A stretch of DNA of 64,000 nt from Cupriavidus basilensis OR16 (GTDB lineage Bacteria; Pseudomonadota; Gammaproteobacteria; Burkholderiales; Burkholderiaceae): NCBI RefSeq assembly GCF_000243095.1, contig NZ_AHJE01000035.1, positions 1 to 64,000 of the forward strand, read 5' to 3'. The notes below the pieces were generated by a model. It worked only from the letters and a program-made list of their open reading frames with translations. It did no database searches and was not told the origin of the DNA. The position numbers were made by a program, and so were the translations under genes. Shown piece after piece: positions 29,801-37,762 of this stretch (its first letter is position 1; each line of letters begins with the position of its first letter).

Positions 29801-30942
29801 GGGCTGGTCCTGCAAGGCGATCCAGCGCCGCACGCGGGCCACCGCCGCGTCCGCTCGTTCCGGCACGGCCCGGCTGGTCTTGGCGCCGTGCTCATCCTCG
29901 AGCGTGGCGAACAGGATCGGCTCCGAGGCGCCGGCCCGCTCGGGCGTGTTAAGCAGCAGCGGCAGGCGCTCGCCGCCGATGCCGCGGACACGCCGATGCC
30001 GCGGACATCCGCCCGCCAGCCCGCCTGGCTGTCGCGCGTGGCGATCAGGTTGACGGCATGCAGGCCGTGGCGCTCCAGCCAGGCCTTGTCCTCGGCGCGG
30101 CTGATGGTGAGGTTCAGCGCCAGCAACGCCCGCAGGGGACTTTGGCCGTCGACCGTGAGCATCGGGTCCAGCCCGGACAGCGGCCAGCCGAACACCGGCA
30201 CGGCCCCGATGCCCTGCCGCTCCAGCGCCGCGACCAGCGCATCGATATGGGCGAGATCCTGCTGGCGATAGTGGCTGGCGTAGAAGGCAATGCCGACCAG
30301 CGGCGCGTCGGCCGGCACGCCGCTGGCGCCAGCCCGATACCAGGCGAGATAGTCCTTGAGCGTGGCAAACGCTTGCGCCGCACGCGGGTGATAGATGCCC
30401 GCCGCGGGCAGCGGGCGCGGCGGCGGCACGGCGATGGCCTGATCGCCGCGCACGGCGGCCACCAGCCAGGCCAGCCAGCCCGCGAGGTTGTCTGCGCCGC
30501 CGGCGCTCCAGTAAGCCTCGGCGGCCTGGTTGCGCGCGGCATCCAGGCCAAAGCCCCAGGCGGCCTCGGCGGACGCTGCCGGCGCGGCCAGCACCAGCGC
30601 GCCACGCTGGCGCGCCTGGCGCACCGCCGGCGCCATCTGCCGAAGCACGGCCGTAGGCGCGAAGTACGCGTAGATGACATCGGCGGCGGCGACTTGCGCC
30701 TCGTCGGGCACGGCCGTCACGGCATCCAGCACCACCCGGCCCGGCCCGGCCAGCTCGCGCAGGCGCGCCTCGGCGGCGGGCAGCAGGTGCGTATTGGTAG
30801 TGACCAGCAGCACGCGCACCGCAGCCGTCTGTCCGGCCCCGGCAGCGCCGGCATGGCCTGGGCCGGCAAGGCACCCGCACAGCAGCCCGACAATCATCAG
30901 CAGCCAGCGCTGCCACAGCGAAATCCGCTGCGACGACGCCAT
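26892..30942 (-). pseudogene. Secreted, membrane-anchored CobN-like (HmuS-like) chelatase, broken by two lesions
   Basis: If repaired this is a CobN-like protein of roughly 1350 residues. Unlike cytosolic CobN it has a signal peptide (RWLLMIVGLLCGCLAGPGHA), a C-terminal helix (ALWTAALMLLLVGAGAGGEWW) and a basic tail. The chelatase core is clear: AMVHVGRHGTLEWLPGKQ, YNNPPGRGNIG, and a Cys pair in GLSCSANSCGNPVL. It is followed upstream by DUF2149 and ExbB-like genes, the arrangement of HmuS-HmuV-HmuU. The start overlaps the DUF2149 stop. Lesion 1 is a 17-bp tandem duplication at 29974-30007. Lesion 2, near 29430-29440, shifts the frame again and appears to lack about 20 codons present in cobN. 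All three frames are otherwise protein-like. HmuS-type proteins remove iron from heme; here the metal may be cobalt (inference). Confidence 0.8.
29974..30007 (+). repeat. Perfect 17-bp tandem duplication disrupting the CobN-like gene
   Basis: CGCCGATGCCGCGGACA occurs twice back to back at 29974-29990 and 29991-30007. Removing one copy restores a continuous reading frame across ADVRGIGGERLPLLLN, so the duplication alone explains the first frameshift in the membrane chelatase gene. Confidence 0.9.
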
Positions 30943-31358
30943 CAACGCGCGCCCGGGGCCGAGGCCGCGCCGGGCGCCACGCCTTCCGGCACATACACCA
31001 CACTGCCATCCGGCAACTGGTAAGCCACGCCCAGCCGGGTGCCCTCGCCCGTCTTTTGCTGCTGGGACAATTTCCTGACCTTGACCTCCTTGCGGTTTTT
31101 CTCCAGCAATTGCAGCTCGCCCGTGCGGGGATCGCGCTGGACCATGGTGAACTGCGAGTCGGGATTAAGCAGCTGGGTCAGGCTGAACGCTTGCGTAAGC
31201 GCCACCATCAGGCCCACGGCAAAAACGATGGAAGCATCGAACAGGTTGGCCACGCCGGCCAGCGGGTCTTCCCGATGCACCGAGGCAAGCTCGCCCTGCG
31301 CGCAGCGGCGGCGCACAAAGCGCCGCCGCCTGAACTGGTGCCCCTGGCCCGCATCCAT
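30942..31358 (-). CDS. DUF2149 membrane protein (HmuV-like)
   Basis: 138 residues from ATG overlapping the ExbB-like stop (TGATG); its own stop overlaps the CobN-like start in the same way. A single helix near residues 50-68 (FDASIVFAVGLMVALTQAF) follows the DPLAGVANLFD motif of the family, and a charged periplasmic domain ends in GTRLGVAYQLPDGSVVYVPEG. The architecture is that of an ExbD/TolR-like partner. DUF2149 proteins occur next to ExbB-like channels and membrane CobN proteins, where they are thought to couple proton flow to the chelatase. Confidence 0.85.
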   Translation of the reverse strand: MDAGQGHQFRRRRFVRRRCAQGELASVHREDPLAGVANLFDASIVFAVGLMVALTQAFSLTQLLNPDSQFTMVQRDPRTGELQLLEKNRKEVKVRKLSQQQKTGEGTRLGVAYQLPDGSVVYVPEGVAPGAASAPGAR

Positions 31359-31975
31359 CAGCCGCGGGTCCCGGCCAGGTGAATGGCAGCGTGAGCGTGC
31401 GCGGCCGGCGCCGCCTGCCCGGGCATGGCCCGCAGCACCAGCTCGCACAGGTTTTCCATTTCCTTGAGATCGGTCCGCGCCCACCGCTCGCGCGTGAGCG
31501 TCAGCACGTAGGCGATGCCGCCCAGCACCAGGCCGCAGACGACCGCGCCAAAGCCGATCACCAGGTGGTTGACCATGCCGGCCATGTCGCCGGCGAGGTC
31601 GAGCCGGTTGGCCACGCGCATTTCCTCGCGCTGCAGCGTTTCGTCCAGCCACAGGTCAAGGTGTTCGTACGAATCGAGCCGGGCGAGCCGTTCTTCCAGC
31701 ATGCCCCAGAAGCGAGCCAGCGAGGGCGACAGTGAATTTGACAGCGATGCGGCGTCAAGATGCGCGCGCGTGCCATCCGCCAGGCTGGCGGCGAGCGCGT
31801 TGGCCAGCGCCGGCAGATCGCTGCGCGGCGCCACGGCACGGCGGCGCGACTGCACGATCAGCCCGCCGAGATCGGCTAGCGAGAGCACAAATAGCACCAG
31901 CAGCGCCAGCGCGACCGGCCAGAAAAATGCCGTGGAAAGGCGGTAGAAAATCTCGGTGACGACGCTTTCCATCAT
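31358..31975 (-). CDS. MotA/TolQ/ExbB-family proton channel (HmuU-like)
   Basis: 205 residues. Helix 1 is near residues 15-38 (FFWPVALALLVLFVLSLADL), followed by a long cytoplasmic segment with LARLDSYEHLDLWLDETLQREEMRV. Two helices follow around 135-175 (MAGMVNHLVIGFGAVVCGLVLGG is the conserved pore region, slightly longer than the core). It should energise the DUF2149/CobN-like complex with the proton gradient, as ExbB does for TonB. It is the first gene of a tightly overlapping three-gene unit. No ExbD or TonB gene is nearby. Confidence 0.87.
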   Translation of the reverse strand: MMESVVTEIFYRLSTAFFWPVALALLVLFVLSLADLGGLIVQSRRRAVAPRSDLPALANALAASLADGTRAHLDAASLSNSLSPSLARFWGMLEERLARLDSYEHLDLWLDETLQREEMRVANRLDLAGDMAGMVNHLVIGFGAVVCGLVLGGIAYVLTLTRERWARTDLKEMENLCELVLRAMPGQAAPAAHAHAAIHLAGTRG

Positions 31976-32098
31976 GATTGGCGGCAGTTGGGTTAGGCGG
32001 ACCGGCGGGCGGCAACAGGCCCCGGCGCAGCATTGTACGTCGCCAACGCGCCTTATCCCAGGCCGGGATTCGCACGCGGCTGGCTTGCCGCCAAGGCA

Positions 32099-33001
32099 TC
32101 AGGGCCAGCTATCGCGCGCATAGATGCCCGACTGCGCGCGTAGCCGCGCCGCGCGTTCCGCCACGCGGGCGTCGGTGTAGAACGGCGGATCGGCTAGTAC
32201 CAGGCCGTTCTCCCTCGCTTCCTCCACCAGGATCTGGAGATACTCGGTCATGTGCGAGGCCGTGTAGTCGTTGGTGTCGTGAAAGCTCACCACGATCGGT
32301 ACCACGCCACCGCTGATTGGCAGCCGCTGCTCGGCAATGGCTACCTTTACCTGCGCCAGTTCACTGTTGATATGGGAGCGGCGGCGCAGGCTGATATGCC
32401 AGCCGTAGATCTTGCCATCGCGCGCGTTCACGTCCGACATCAGCATGCCCAGGCCGAGCTTGTGGTAGACCGCCAGCACCGCATCGTTGTACGCCCAGTT
32501 GGGCGGGCGCACCAGTTGGGCCGCGCCGCGGCATTGCGCGATGATATCGGCCTCGCCGGACAGCAGCGACGCCTCCAGCTCTTCGGGCGACATGCGCGTA
32601 TGCGAGAGATGCCCGATCGGCAGCCCGCTGTGCACCGCAAGCCGATGGCCGGCGAGGCAGGTGGCGTGCATCTGCGCTTTGCCGGCTTCGCCGCCGCCAC
32701 GCCTCGGGTGGGCGGTCTGCACGAAGAAGAGCGCCTTGATGCCCGGCGTCACCGGATTGTCGGCAAGCTGGCGCAGGATCAGCGGCGTGCTGCCATCCTC
32801 GCCGGCATCAGGGCCATCGTCGAAGGTGAGCAGGAAGCGGATGGGCGGGAGTGGCCGCTGCGCACGCAGGGCAGCCAGCCGGATCTCGGGCAGCGTGCTC
32901 GCCGGCATGCCGGAAGCGGCTACCGGCGTGGCCGCACAGGCAAGACTCAGGCTGCACGCCAGGACGCCGGCGGCGAGATGAACAAGATGGGAAAAGCGCA
33001 T
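32099..33001 (-). CDS. Polysaccharide-deacetylase (NodB) family exported protein
   Basis: 300 residues from MRFSHLVHL with a signal peptide ending around CAATPVAAS. The NodB fold is indicated by the catalytic/metal motif LLTFDDGPDAG (~60) and the second metal motif in HSGLPIGHLSHTRM; RPPNWAYND is the usual Arg-Pro-Pro segment. C-terminally it has PIVVSFHDTNDYT with the base His. It probably deacetylates an envelope or extracellular polysaccharide in the periplasm. It is separated by 123 bp from the chelatase unit, same strand, and has no obvious link to cobalt. Confidence 0.82.
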   Translation of the reverse strand: MRFSHLVHLAAGVLACSLSLACAATPVAASGMPASTLPEIRLAALRAQRPLPPIRFLLTFDDGPDAGEDGSTPLILRQLADNPVTPGIKALFFVQTAHPRRGGGEAGKAQMHATCLAGHRLAVHSGLPIGHLSHTRMSPEELEASLLSGEADIIAQCRGAAQLVRPPNWAYNDAVLAVYHKLGLGMLMSDVNARDGKIYGWHISLRRRSHINSELAQVKVAIAEQRLPISGGVVPIVVSFHDTNDYTASHMTEYLQILVEEARENGLVLADPPFYTDARVAERAARLRAQSGIYARDSWP

Positions 33002-33210
33002 GCAAAGCGTCCGGTTCGGCACATAGTGCGCTGTGTGGCACACTGCGCGGGCAGTCCGGAATGAGTCTCAGGCTAAGGAAGTGGGGGCGTGCCGTAGCCA
33101 TGTGCGCGAAGCGCCGCCGCGCTCACCGTGGCCCCGGCAAAAAGCAAGGTGGCATTGTGCCACACCGTGCTGGCGCGCTTTTCCGCTGGCGTGGCGGAGC
33201 CTGCTCATCG

Positions 33211-33243
33211 AAAAAAACCAGGCCATGAGACATGGCCTGGTTG
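33211..33243 (-). terminator. Rho-independent terminator (minus strand)
   Basis: A perfect stem AACCAGGCCATG / CATGGCCTGGTT with a TCT loop is followed on the minus strand by seven T. It ends transcripts coming from about 33.3-34 kb and separates them from the deacetylase gene. Confidence 0.9.
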
Positions 33244-33465
33244 GCAAAATGGCAGCAGGGGGCACCGCTGCCAGCGGGTACGGGATGCCGTTTAGGACAC
33301 CCCGGCGCACAGGTTAGCGGCTCCCCATTTTGCAAATGCAAACAACTGTGCCGGCGCGTCTCATGGGTGTCGAGCGTAGTCGAGCCCATGCAGCGAGAAG
33401 ATTGGCGGATGAGAAAAGCAAGCGCGAGGCGCACAGGCATGCTGCCGGGCCAGCATTGGACGCGG
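33211..33465 (-). ncRNA. Candidate small RNA between promoter-like element and terminator
   Basis: A perfect TTGACA lies at 33494-33499 (minus strand), 17 bases before CAATAG (33471-33476), and the strong terminator at 33211-33243 follows about 250 nt later. Between them is a stem around 33362-33390 (ATGGG..TCGA / TCGA.CCCAT) and no ORF with a good ribosome site. This could be a free-standing small RNA, or simply the 3' UTR of the gene at 33527-34030. The -10 match is weak. The first ~60 bp of the 33002-33526 gap otherwise hold only the deacetylase promoter region. Confidence 0.25.
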
Positions 33466-33526
33466 CCAGGCTATTGCAGTCACCCGGCGCAATTGTCAAC
33501 AAATGTGAACGCGTGGCCGGGCCGGC

Positions 33527-34030
33527 TCAGTAGGTTTCGTCGGCGGGATCGATCATCAGGTGGAGATGCCTGGCAAGCTCGGCCAGCACCGGCTCGTCTG
33601 CGCTGCGGACCATCCATCCCGCATAGGCGTCCGCCTGCGTATCCCAGCACCACAGCGTATAGCCGGCCGCTTGCAACGAAACCTGCGCGATCGCCATCAG
33701 GCGGGGCACATCGTGGCGCGCGAGAAAACCCGCCGCGAGCGGCTCGGGCACGCCCCAGTCCACGCGCAGGCCGGCCCGGTCGCACAGGGCTTGCACGCCG
33801 CGCACCAAGGCGGCCGCGTCTTTCCATTCCACGTAGAAGCCTGCGGCATCGCCGATCGCTTCGGTCAGCGGCCATAGCAGCATATGGCCGTCGCAGCCGG
33901 TTTCGGTGCGCGCAAGCGCATGCTGGAACGATGTCCAGTACTTGTCCGCGGCATCCTGGTCGTGCAGGGAAATCAGCAGGATCAGCTTGCGCATCGCGTC
34001 CTGCGTTTCACTCGGGAGCACAGTGGTCAT
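33527..34030 (-). CDS. Uncharacterised cytoplasmic protein, 167 aa
   Basis: 167 residues from MTTVLPSETQ; another start at MRKLILLISLHD is possible. It is soluble and Trp-rich: DKYWTSFQHALARTETGCDGHMLLW at the start, FYVEWKDAAALVRGVQALC in the middle, and YTLWCWDTQADAYAGWMV near the end (each a motif within the conserved body). No signal peptide, membrane helix or recognised catalytic motif. Composition and codon use look genuine. Function unknown; it is flanked by the small-RNA candidate and the mgtA leader. Confidence 0.7.
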   Translation of the reverse strand: MTTVLPSETQDAMRKLILLISLHDQDAADKYWTSFQHALARTETGCDGHMLLWPLTEAIGDAAGFYVEWKDAAALVRGVQALCDRAGLRVDWGVPEPLAAGFLARHDVPRLMAIAQVSLQAAGYTLWCWDTQADAYAGWMVRSADEPVLAELARHLHLMIDPADETY

Positions 34031-34142
34031 AGGCTTCTGGCAGGTTGGGAACACAGGGAACGGAAGGGGCCCGATGCTGGCAGGCCACAGCAGCATGCCG
34101 CGGCCTGACGTGGTGGTTTCCTGAGGTGCCGGAACCATGCGC

Positions 34143-34172
34143 GAACGTCTGAACTGAACGTCTGAACGTCTG
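34143..34172. repeat. Three copies of GAACGTCTG
   Basis: GAACGTCTG begins at 34143, 34156 and 34164, the last two nearly abutting. It lies between a minus-strand gene and the mgtA leader, so it could be a regulator binding site. Too short for an origin iteron array, and no rep gene is near. Confidence 0.4.
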
Positions 34173-34214
34173 GCGGTGCTTTGCCCAACGCCGGGAAAAT
34201 GTCAGCCCCCTATT

Positions 34215-34244
34215 TTGACAAAGGTTGGTGCGAGGCGCTACTAC
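34215..34244 (+). promoter_or_regulatory. Possible promoter of the mgtA leader transcript
   Basis: TTGACA at 34215-34220 is followed after 18 bases by TACTAC. A transcript from here would carry about 630 nt of leader including two small ORFs before mgtA. No PhoP-type direct repeat of GTTTA was found. Between 34031 and 34440 nothing else was recognised. Confidence 0.3.
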
Positions 34245-34440
34245 ACCTGCGCCTGGACGACGCATCGATGGCGCGCGGATCGTCTCGCCGGAGCGGCGCA
34301 GTACCCATTGCCTTACGGCACGAAAAGCGCAAAGTTTAGGACCATTCCTATTGCGCGGAGAACACCGGGAAAAAAGGGGTTGCCAAGCGCGCGCTGCCTT
34401 TGTTACCCTTCGCCCCGTTATCGCTTCGGAGTCACCTCCA

Positions 34441-34574
34441 TGGACAGTTGTTCTAGTTGGCCTTACGGCCCAGTTCGTTGCCAATGCCTGCGGCTATCCC
34501 GCCGCGCGAATGCGCTCGCCCGCGTTTTCGCGATGCGTTATCCGCCCCTGCCTGCGCGCGCCGTCGAGCGTTAG
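34441..34574 (+). CDS. Candidate leader peptide 1 of mgtA, 44 aa
   Basis: A short frame starting MDSCSSWPYGPVRCQ with GGAG 8 bases before the ATG and a Cys/Arg/Pro-rich sequence, ending AVER. It lies in the long untranslated region before mgtA. Mg2+ transporter leaders in enterobacteria contain short Pro- or acid-rich ORFs whose translation senses Mg2+ or proline; this frame could play that part. No homology is claimed. Confidence 0.35.
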
Positions 34575-34588
34575 CGCATGGAGGCCTC

Positions 34589-34756
34589 ATGCCGTCCCTC
34601 TTCATCGCACAACACGCCTTGCTGGCGCTGCAGATCCTGCGCTGGCACGCCGGCCGGCCATGCCGCGCCGCCGTCCTCCTGCTCATGCTGGCCGTGCCGC
34701 CCGCCCGCCATGGCGCAGCGCGTCATGGCCATGCGCACCGGCCCCGGCCGGGCTGA
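34589..34756 (+). CDS. Candidate leader peptide 2 of mgtA, 55 aa
   Basis: Starts 14 bases after leader 1 with a good GGAGG site four bases before the ATG. The first half is hydrophobic (FIAQHALLALQIL and AVLLLMLAVPP), the rest is rich in His, Arg and Pro and ends RPRPG. It could be a small membrane peptide or a translation-sensing leader. It ends 124 bp before mgtA. Confidence 0.4.
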   Translation: MPSLFIAQHALLALQILRWHAGRPCRAAVLLLMLAVPPARHGAARHGHAHRPRPG

Positions 34757-34880
34757 CGCACGCCCCTTTCCACGCTCACCGCATCCGGCGAAGGCGGCGC
34801 AACGCGCCTGCCTTTTGCCGCTCGTCGCCTCACTCCAGCATCGCCGCCCGGCACGCCGGGACACTTGGGAAACAGCACCG

Positions 34881-37637
34881 ATGAACCTGATGAAAACGCT
34901 CTTCGTCGCCTTCCTGCGCACGCGCCGGGTGACCCACCACTTTCGCCGGCTGGCGCTGTTCGAGTCGCTGGGCAAGCCGGGGCCATCGCGTACCGTGCCA
35001 GAGCAGTTGGCACAATCGCTGAAGCGCGCCGCGCGAGAAGACGTGCCGGCCGTGCTGGTACGCATGCACTCCCACGAGGACGGGCTGACCAGCGCCGAGA
35101 TGGACGAAAAGCTCAGGCAGTTCGGCCCGAACGAAGTCGACCATGAGAAGCCGCTGCCGGCGTGGCTGCACCTGTGGCATTCGTACAGCAACCCATTCAA
35201 TCTGCTGCTGACACTTCTGGCGGCGATTTCCTACTTCACCGAGGACATGAAGGCAACGATCGTCATCGGCACCATGGTGACGTTGTCCACGCTCCTGCGC
35301 TTCGTGCAGGAGCGGCGCTCCAACCAGGCCGCGGAAAGCCTCAAGGCCATGGTCAGCACCACCGCCACGGTGATCCGGCGGGATCTTGCGGCCGGGGTTG
35401 CCGCCGTCAGCGCGGCGTACTTCAACGTGCACGTGCATTCGCGCCCGCCGCACAAGATCGAAGTGCCTATCCGCAGACTGGTGCCGGGCGACCTGGTCGC
35501 GCTCTCGGCCGGCGACATGATTCCGGCAGACTGCCGCATCATCGCCGCCAAGGACCTGTTCATCAGCCAGGCGGCCATGACGGGAGAATCGCTGCCCGTG
35601 GAGAAATTCGCCGAGCTGCGCGATCGCCACGACAGCCCGCTGGAACTCTCCAACATCGCCTTCATGGGCACCAATGTAGTCTCGGGCGCCGCCACCGCCG
35701 TGGTGCTCGCCACCGGCAACCAGACCTACTTCGGCACGCTGGCCGCGCGCGTCACCAGCACCGACCGCTCGGCCACGGCCTTCCAGTCCGGCGTGAACCA
35801 GGTGAGCTGGCTGCTGATCCGCTTCGCGCTGGTGATGGCGCCGCTGGTGCTGCTGGTCAACGGATTTACCAAAGGCGACTGGACGCAGGCGTTCCTCTTT
35901 GCCTTGTCCGTCGCGGTAGGGCTCACGCCCGAGATGCTGCCGATGATCGTGACCTCCACGCTGGCCAAGGGGGCGGTGATGCTGTCGCGCCGCAAGGTCA
36001 TCGTGAAACGGCTCGACGCCATCCAGAATTTCGGCGCCATGGATGTGCTGTGCACGGACAAGACGGGCACGCTGACGCAGGACAAGATCGTGCTGGAGCG
36101 CCACACCGATGTGCTTGGCCGCGTCAGCACCGACGTGCTCAAGCACGCTTACCTGAACAGCTACTACCAGACCGGGCTGAAGAACCTGCTCGACCGCGCG
36201 GTGCTCGATCACGTGGAACTGCAAAGCGAGCTGAATGTGACGCAGCATTACCGCAAGGTCGATGAGATCCCGTTCGATTTCGAGCGGCGCCGCATGTCAG
36301 TCGTGGTGGCCGAGCGCGAAGATCACAACGAGCTGATCTGCAAGGGCGCGGTGGAGGAAATGCTGGGCATCTGCACGCGCGTGCAGATAGATGGCGTAGC
36401 GCAAGCCCTGGACACCGAGATGCTGGCGCGCGTGCGCCAGGTGACGCACGACCTCAACGAGGAAGGCTTGCGCGTGGTGGCGGTGGCGATGAAGGAAACG
36501 CCCACCACGCAAGCGCAGTACGGCGTGGCCGATGAATGCGAGCTGACGCTGGTCGGGTACATCGCGTTTCTCGATCCCCCCAAGGACTCGACGCTGCCCG
36601 CGCTGAAGGCGCTGGCCGAACACGGCGTCACGGTGAAAGTGCTGACCGGCGACAACGAACTGGTCACCGCCAAGATCTGCCGCGAGGTCGGCCTGCCCGT
36701 CACGCGCGTGCTGCTGGGGCCGGACATCGAGAAGATGGACGCGCCCGCGCTGGCCCGCGCGGTGGAGGCGCACAACGTGTTCGCGCGGCTCTCCCCGCTG
36801 CACAAGGAGCAACTGGTGCTGGCGCTGCGCGCCAACGACCATGTGGTCGGCTTCATGGGCGACGGCATCAACGATGCGCCCGCGCTGCGCGCGGCCGATA
36901 TCGGCATCTCGGTGGACAGCGCGGTGGATATCGCCAAGGAGGCCGCCGACATCATCCTGCTGGAAAAGAGCCTGATGGTGCTGGAGGAAGGCGTGATCGA
37001 AGGCCGGCGCACCTTCTGCAATATGCTGAAGTACATCCGCATGACGGCCAGCTCCAATTTCGGTAACGTGTTCTCGGTGCTGGTGGCCAGCGCCTTCCTG
37101 CCCTTCCTGCCGATGCTGCCGCTGCAGCTGCTGGTGCAGAACCTGCTGTACGACGTCTCGCAGATCGCGATTCCGTTCGATCGCGTGGACAAGGAACTGG
37201 TGGCGCGGCCGCTGCGCTGGAACCCGGGCGACATTGGCCGCTTCATGGTGGTGTTCGGCCCGATCAGCTCGATCTTCGACATCACGACCTATGTGGTGAT
37301 GTGGTACGTGTTCGCCGCCAACAGCGTGCAGGGGCAGGCGCTGTTCCAGTCCGGCTGGTTCGTGGTCGGGCTGCTCACGCAAACCCTGATCGTGCACATG
37401 ATCCGCACGCCCAAGCTGCCGTTCATCCAGAGCCGCGCGGCGTGGCCGCTGACGTTCGCCACCGTGGCCATCATGGCCGTCGGCATCTGGCTGCCGATGG
37501 GCCCGCTGGCGGCGTATTTCAAGCTGGAAGCATTACCGCCGGGCTATTTCCCCTGGATGATCGGCATCGTGCTGGGCTACGCCCTGCTGGTGACGGCGGT
37601 CAAGCGGTTCTATATCCGGCGCTTTGGCTGGCAATAA
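34881..37637 (+). CDS. mgtA: Mg2+-importing P-type ATPase (type IIIB)
   Basis: 918 residues from MNLMKTLFVAF; the open frame continues upstream through the leader, but 918 aa is the family's normal length. It has the complete P-type set: TGESLPVEK in the actuator domain, phosphorylation site D393 in CTDKTGTLTQ, the nucleotide-domain segment, LTGDN and GDGINDAPALRAADIGI. Membrane helices are in the IIIB arrangement with SVAVGLTPEMLPMIV in helix 4. It imports Mg2+ with the gradient when external Mg2+ is low. mgtC follows 125 bp later, the classical pairing. Confidence 0.95.
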   Translation: MNLMKTLFVAFLRTRRVTHHFRRLALFESLGKPGPSRTVPEQLAQSLKRAAREDVPAVLVRMHSHEDGLTSAEMDEKLRQFGPNEVDHEKPLPAWLHLWHSYSNPFNLLLTLLAAISYFTEDMKATIVIGTMVTLSTLLRFVQERRSNQAAESLKAMVSTTATVIRRDLAAGVAAVSAAYFNVHVHSRPPHKIEVPIRRLVPGDLVALSAGDMIPADCRIIAAKDLFISQAAMTGESLPVEKFAELRDRHDSPLELSNIAFMGTNVVSGAATAVVLATGNQTYFGTLAARVTSTDRSATAFQSGVNQVSWLLIRFALVMAPLVLLVNGFTKGDWTQAFLFALSVAVGLTPEMLPMIVTSTLAKGAVMLSRRKVIVKRLDAIQNFGAMDVLCTDKTGTLTQDKIVLERHTDVLGRVSTDVLKHAYLNSYYQTGLKNLLDRAVLDHVELQSELNVTQHYRKVDEIPFDFERRRMSVVVAEREDHNELICKGAVEEMLGICTRVQIDGVAQALDTEMLARVRQVTHDLNEEGLRVVAVAMKETPTTQAQYGVADECELTLVGYIAFLDPPKDSTLPALKALAEHGVTVKVLTGDNELVTAKICREVGLPVTRVLLGPDIEKMDAPALARAVEAHNVFARLSPLHKEQLVLALRANDHVVGFMGDGINDAPALRAADIGISVDSAVDIAKEAADIILLEKSLMVLEEGVIEGRRTFCNMLKYIRMTASSNFGNVFSVLVASAFLPFLPMLPLQLLVQNLLYDVSQIAIPFDRVDKELVARPLRWNPGDIGRFMVVFGPISSIFDITTYVVMWYVFAANSVQGQALFQSGWFVVGLLTQTLIVHMIRTPKLPFIQSRAAWPLTFATVAIMAVGIWLPMGPLAAYFKLEALPPGYFPWMIGIVLGYALLVTAVKRFYIRRFGWQ

Positions 37638-37762
37638 GCCCTGGGCGGCGCCTTGCGCGATGCGCGCGCGGGGCGCCGCCGATGACATCGGCGTGACACC
37701 TGGCCGGCGTAGAAAGACGCAAGCAGTTCCATAACAATAATCTTCAAGTCCGGGAATCCATC

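Noticed and set aside
31976-32098. Cobalamin riboswitch before the ExbB-like gene
   Set aside because: No B12-box or GGGAA core on either strand in this short gap.
33123-33440. Cys-rich 105-aa frame on the minus strand
   Set aside because: It runs through the perfect terminator, has no ribosome binding site and no family resemblance.
34143-34172. Origin-like iterons
   Set aside because: Only three 9-mers, no AT-rich unwinding region, DnaA boxes or replication gene nearby.
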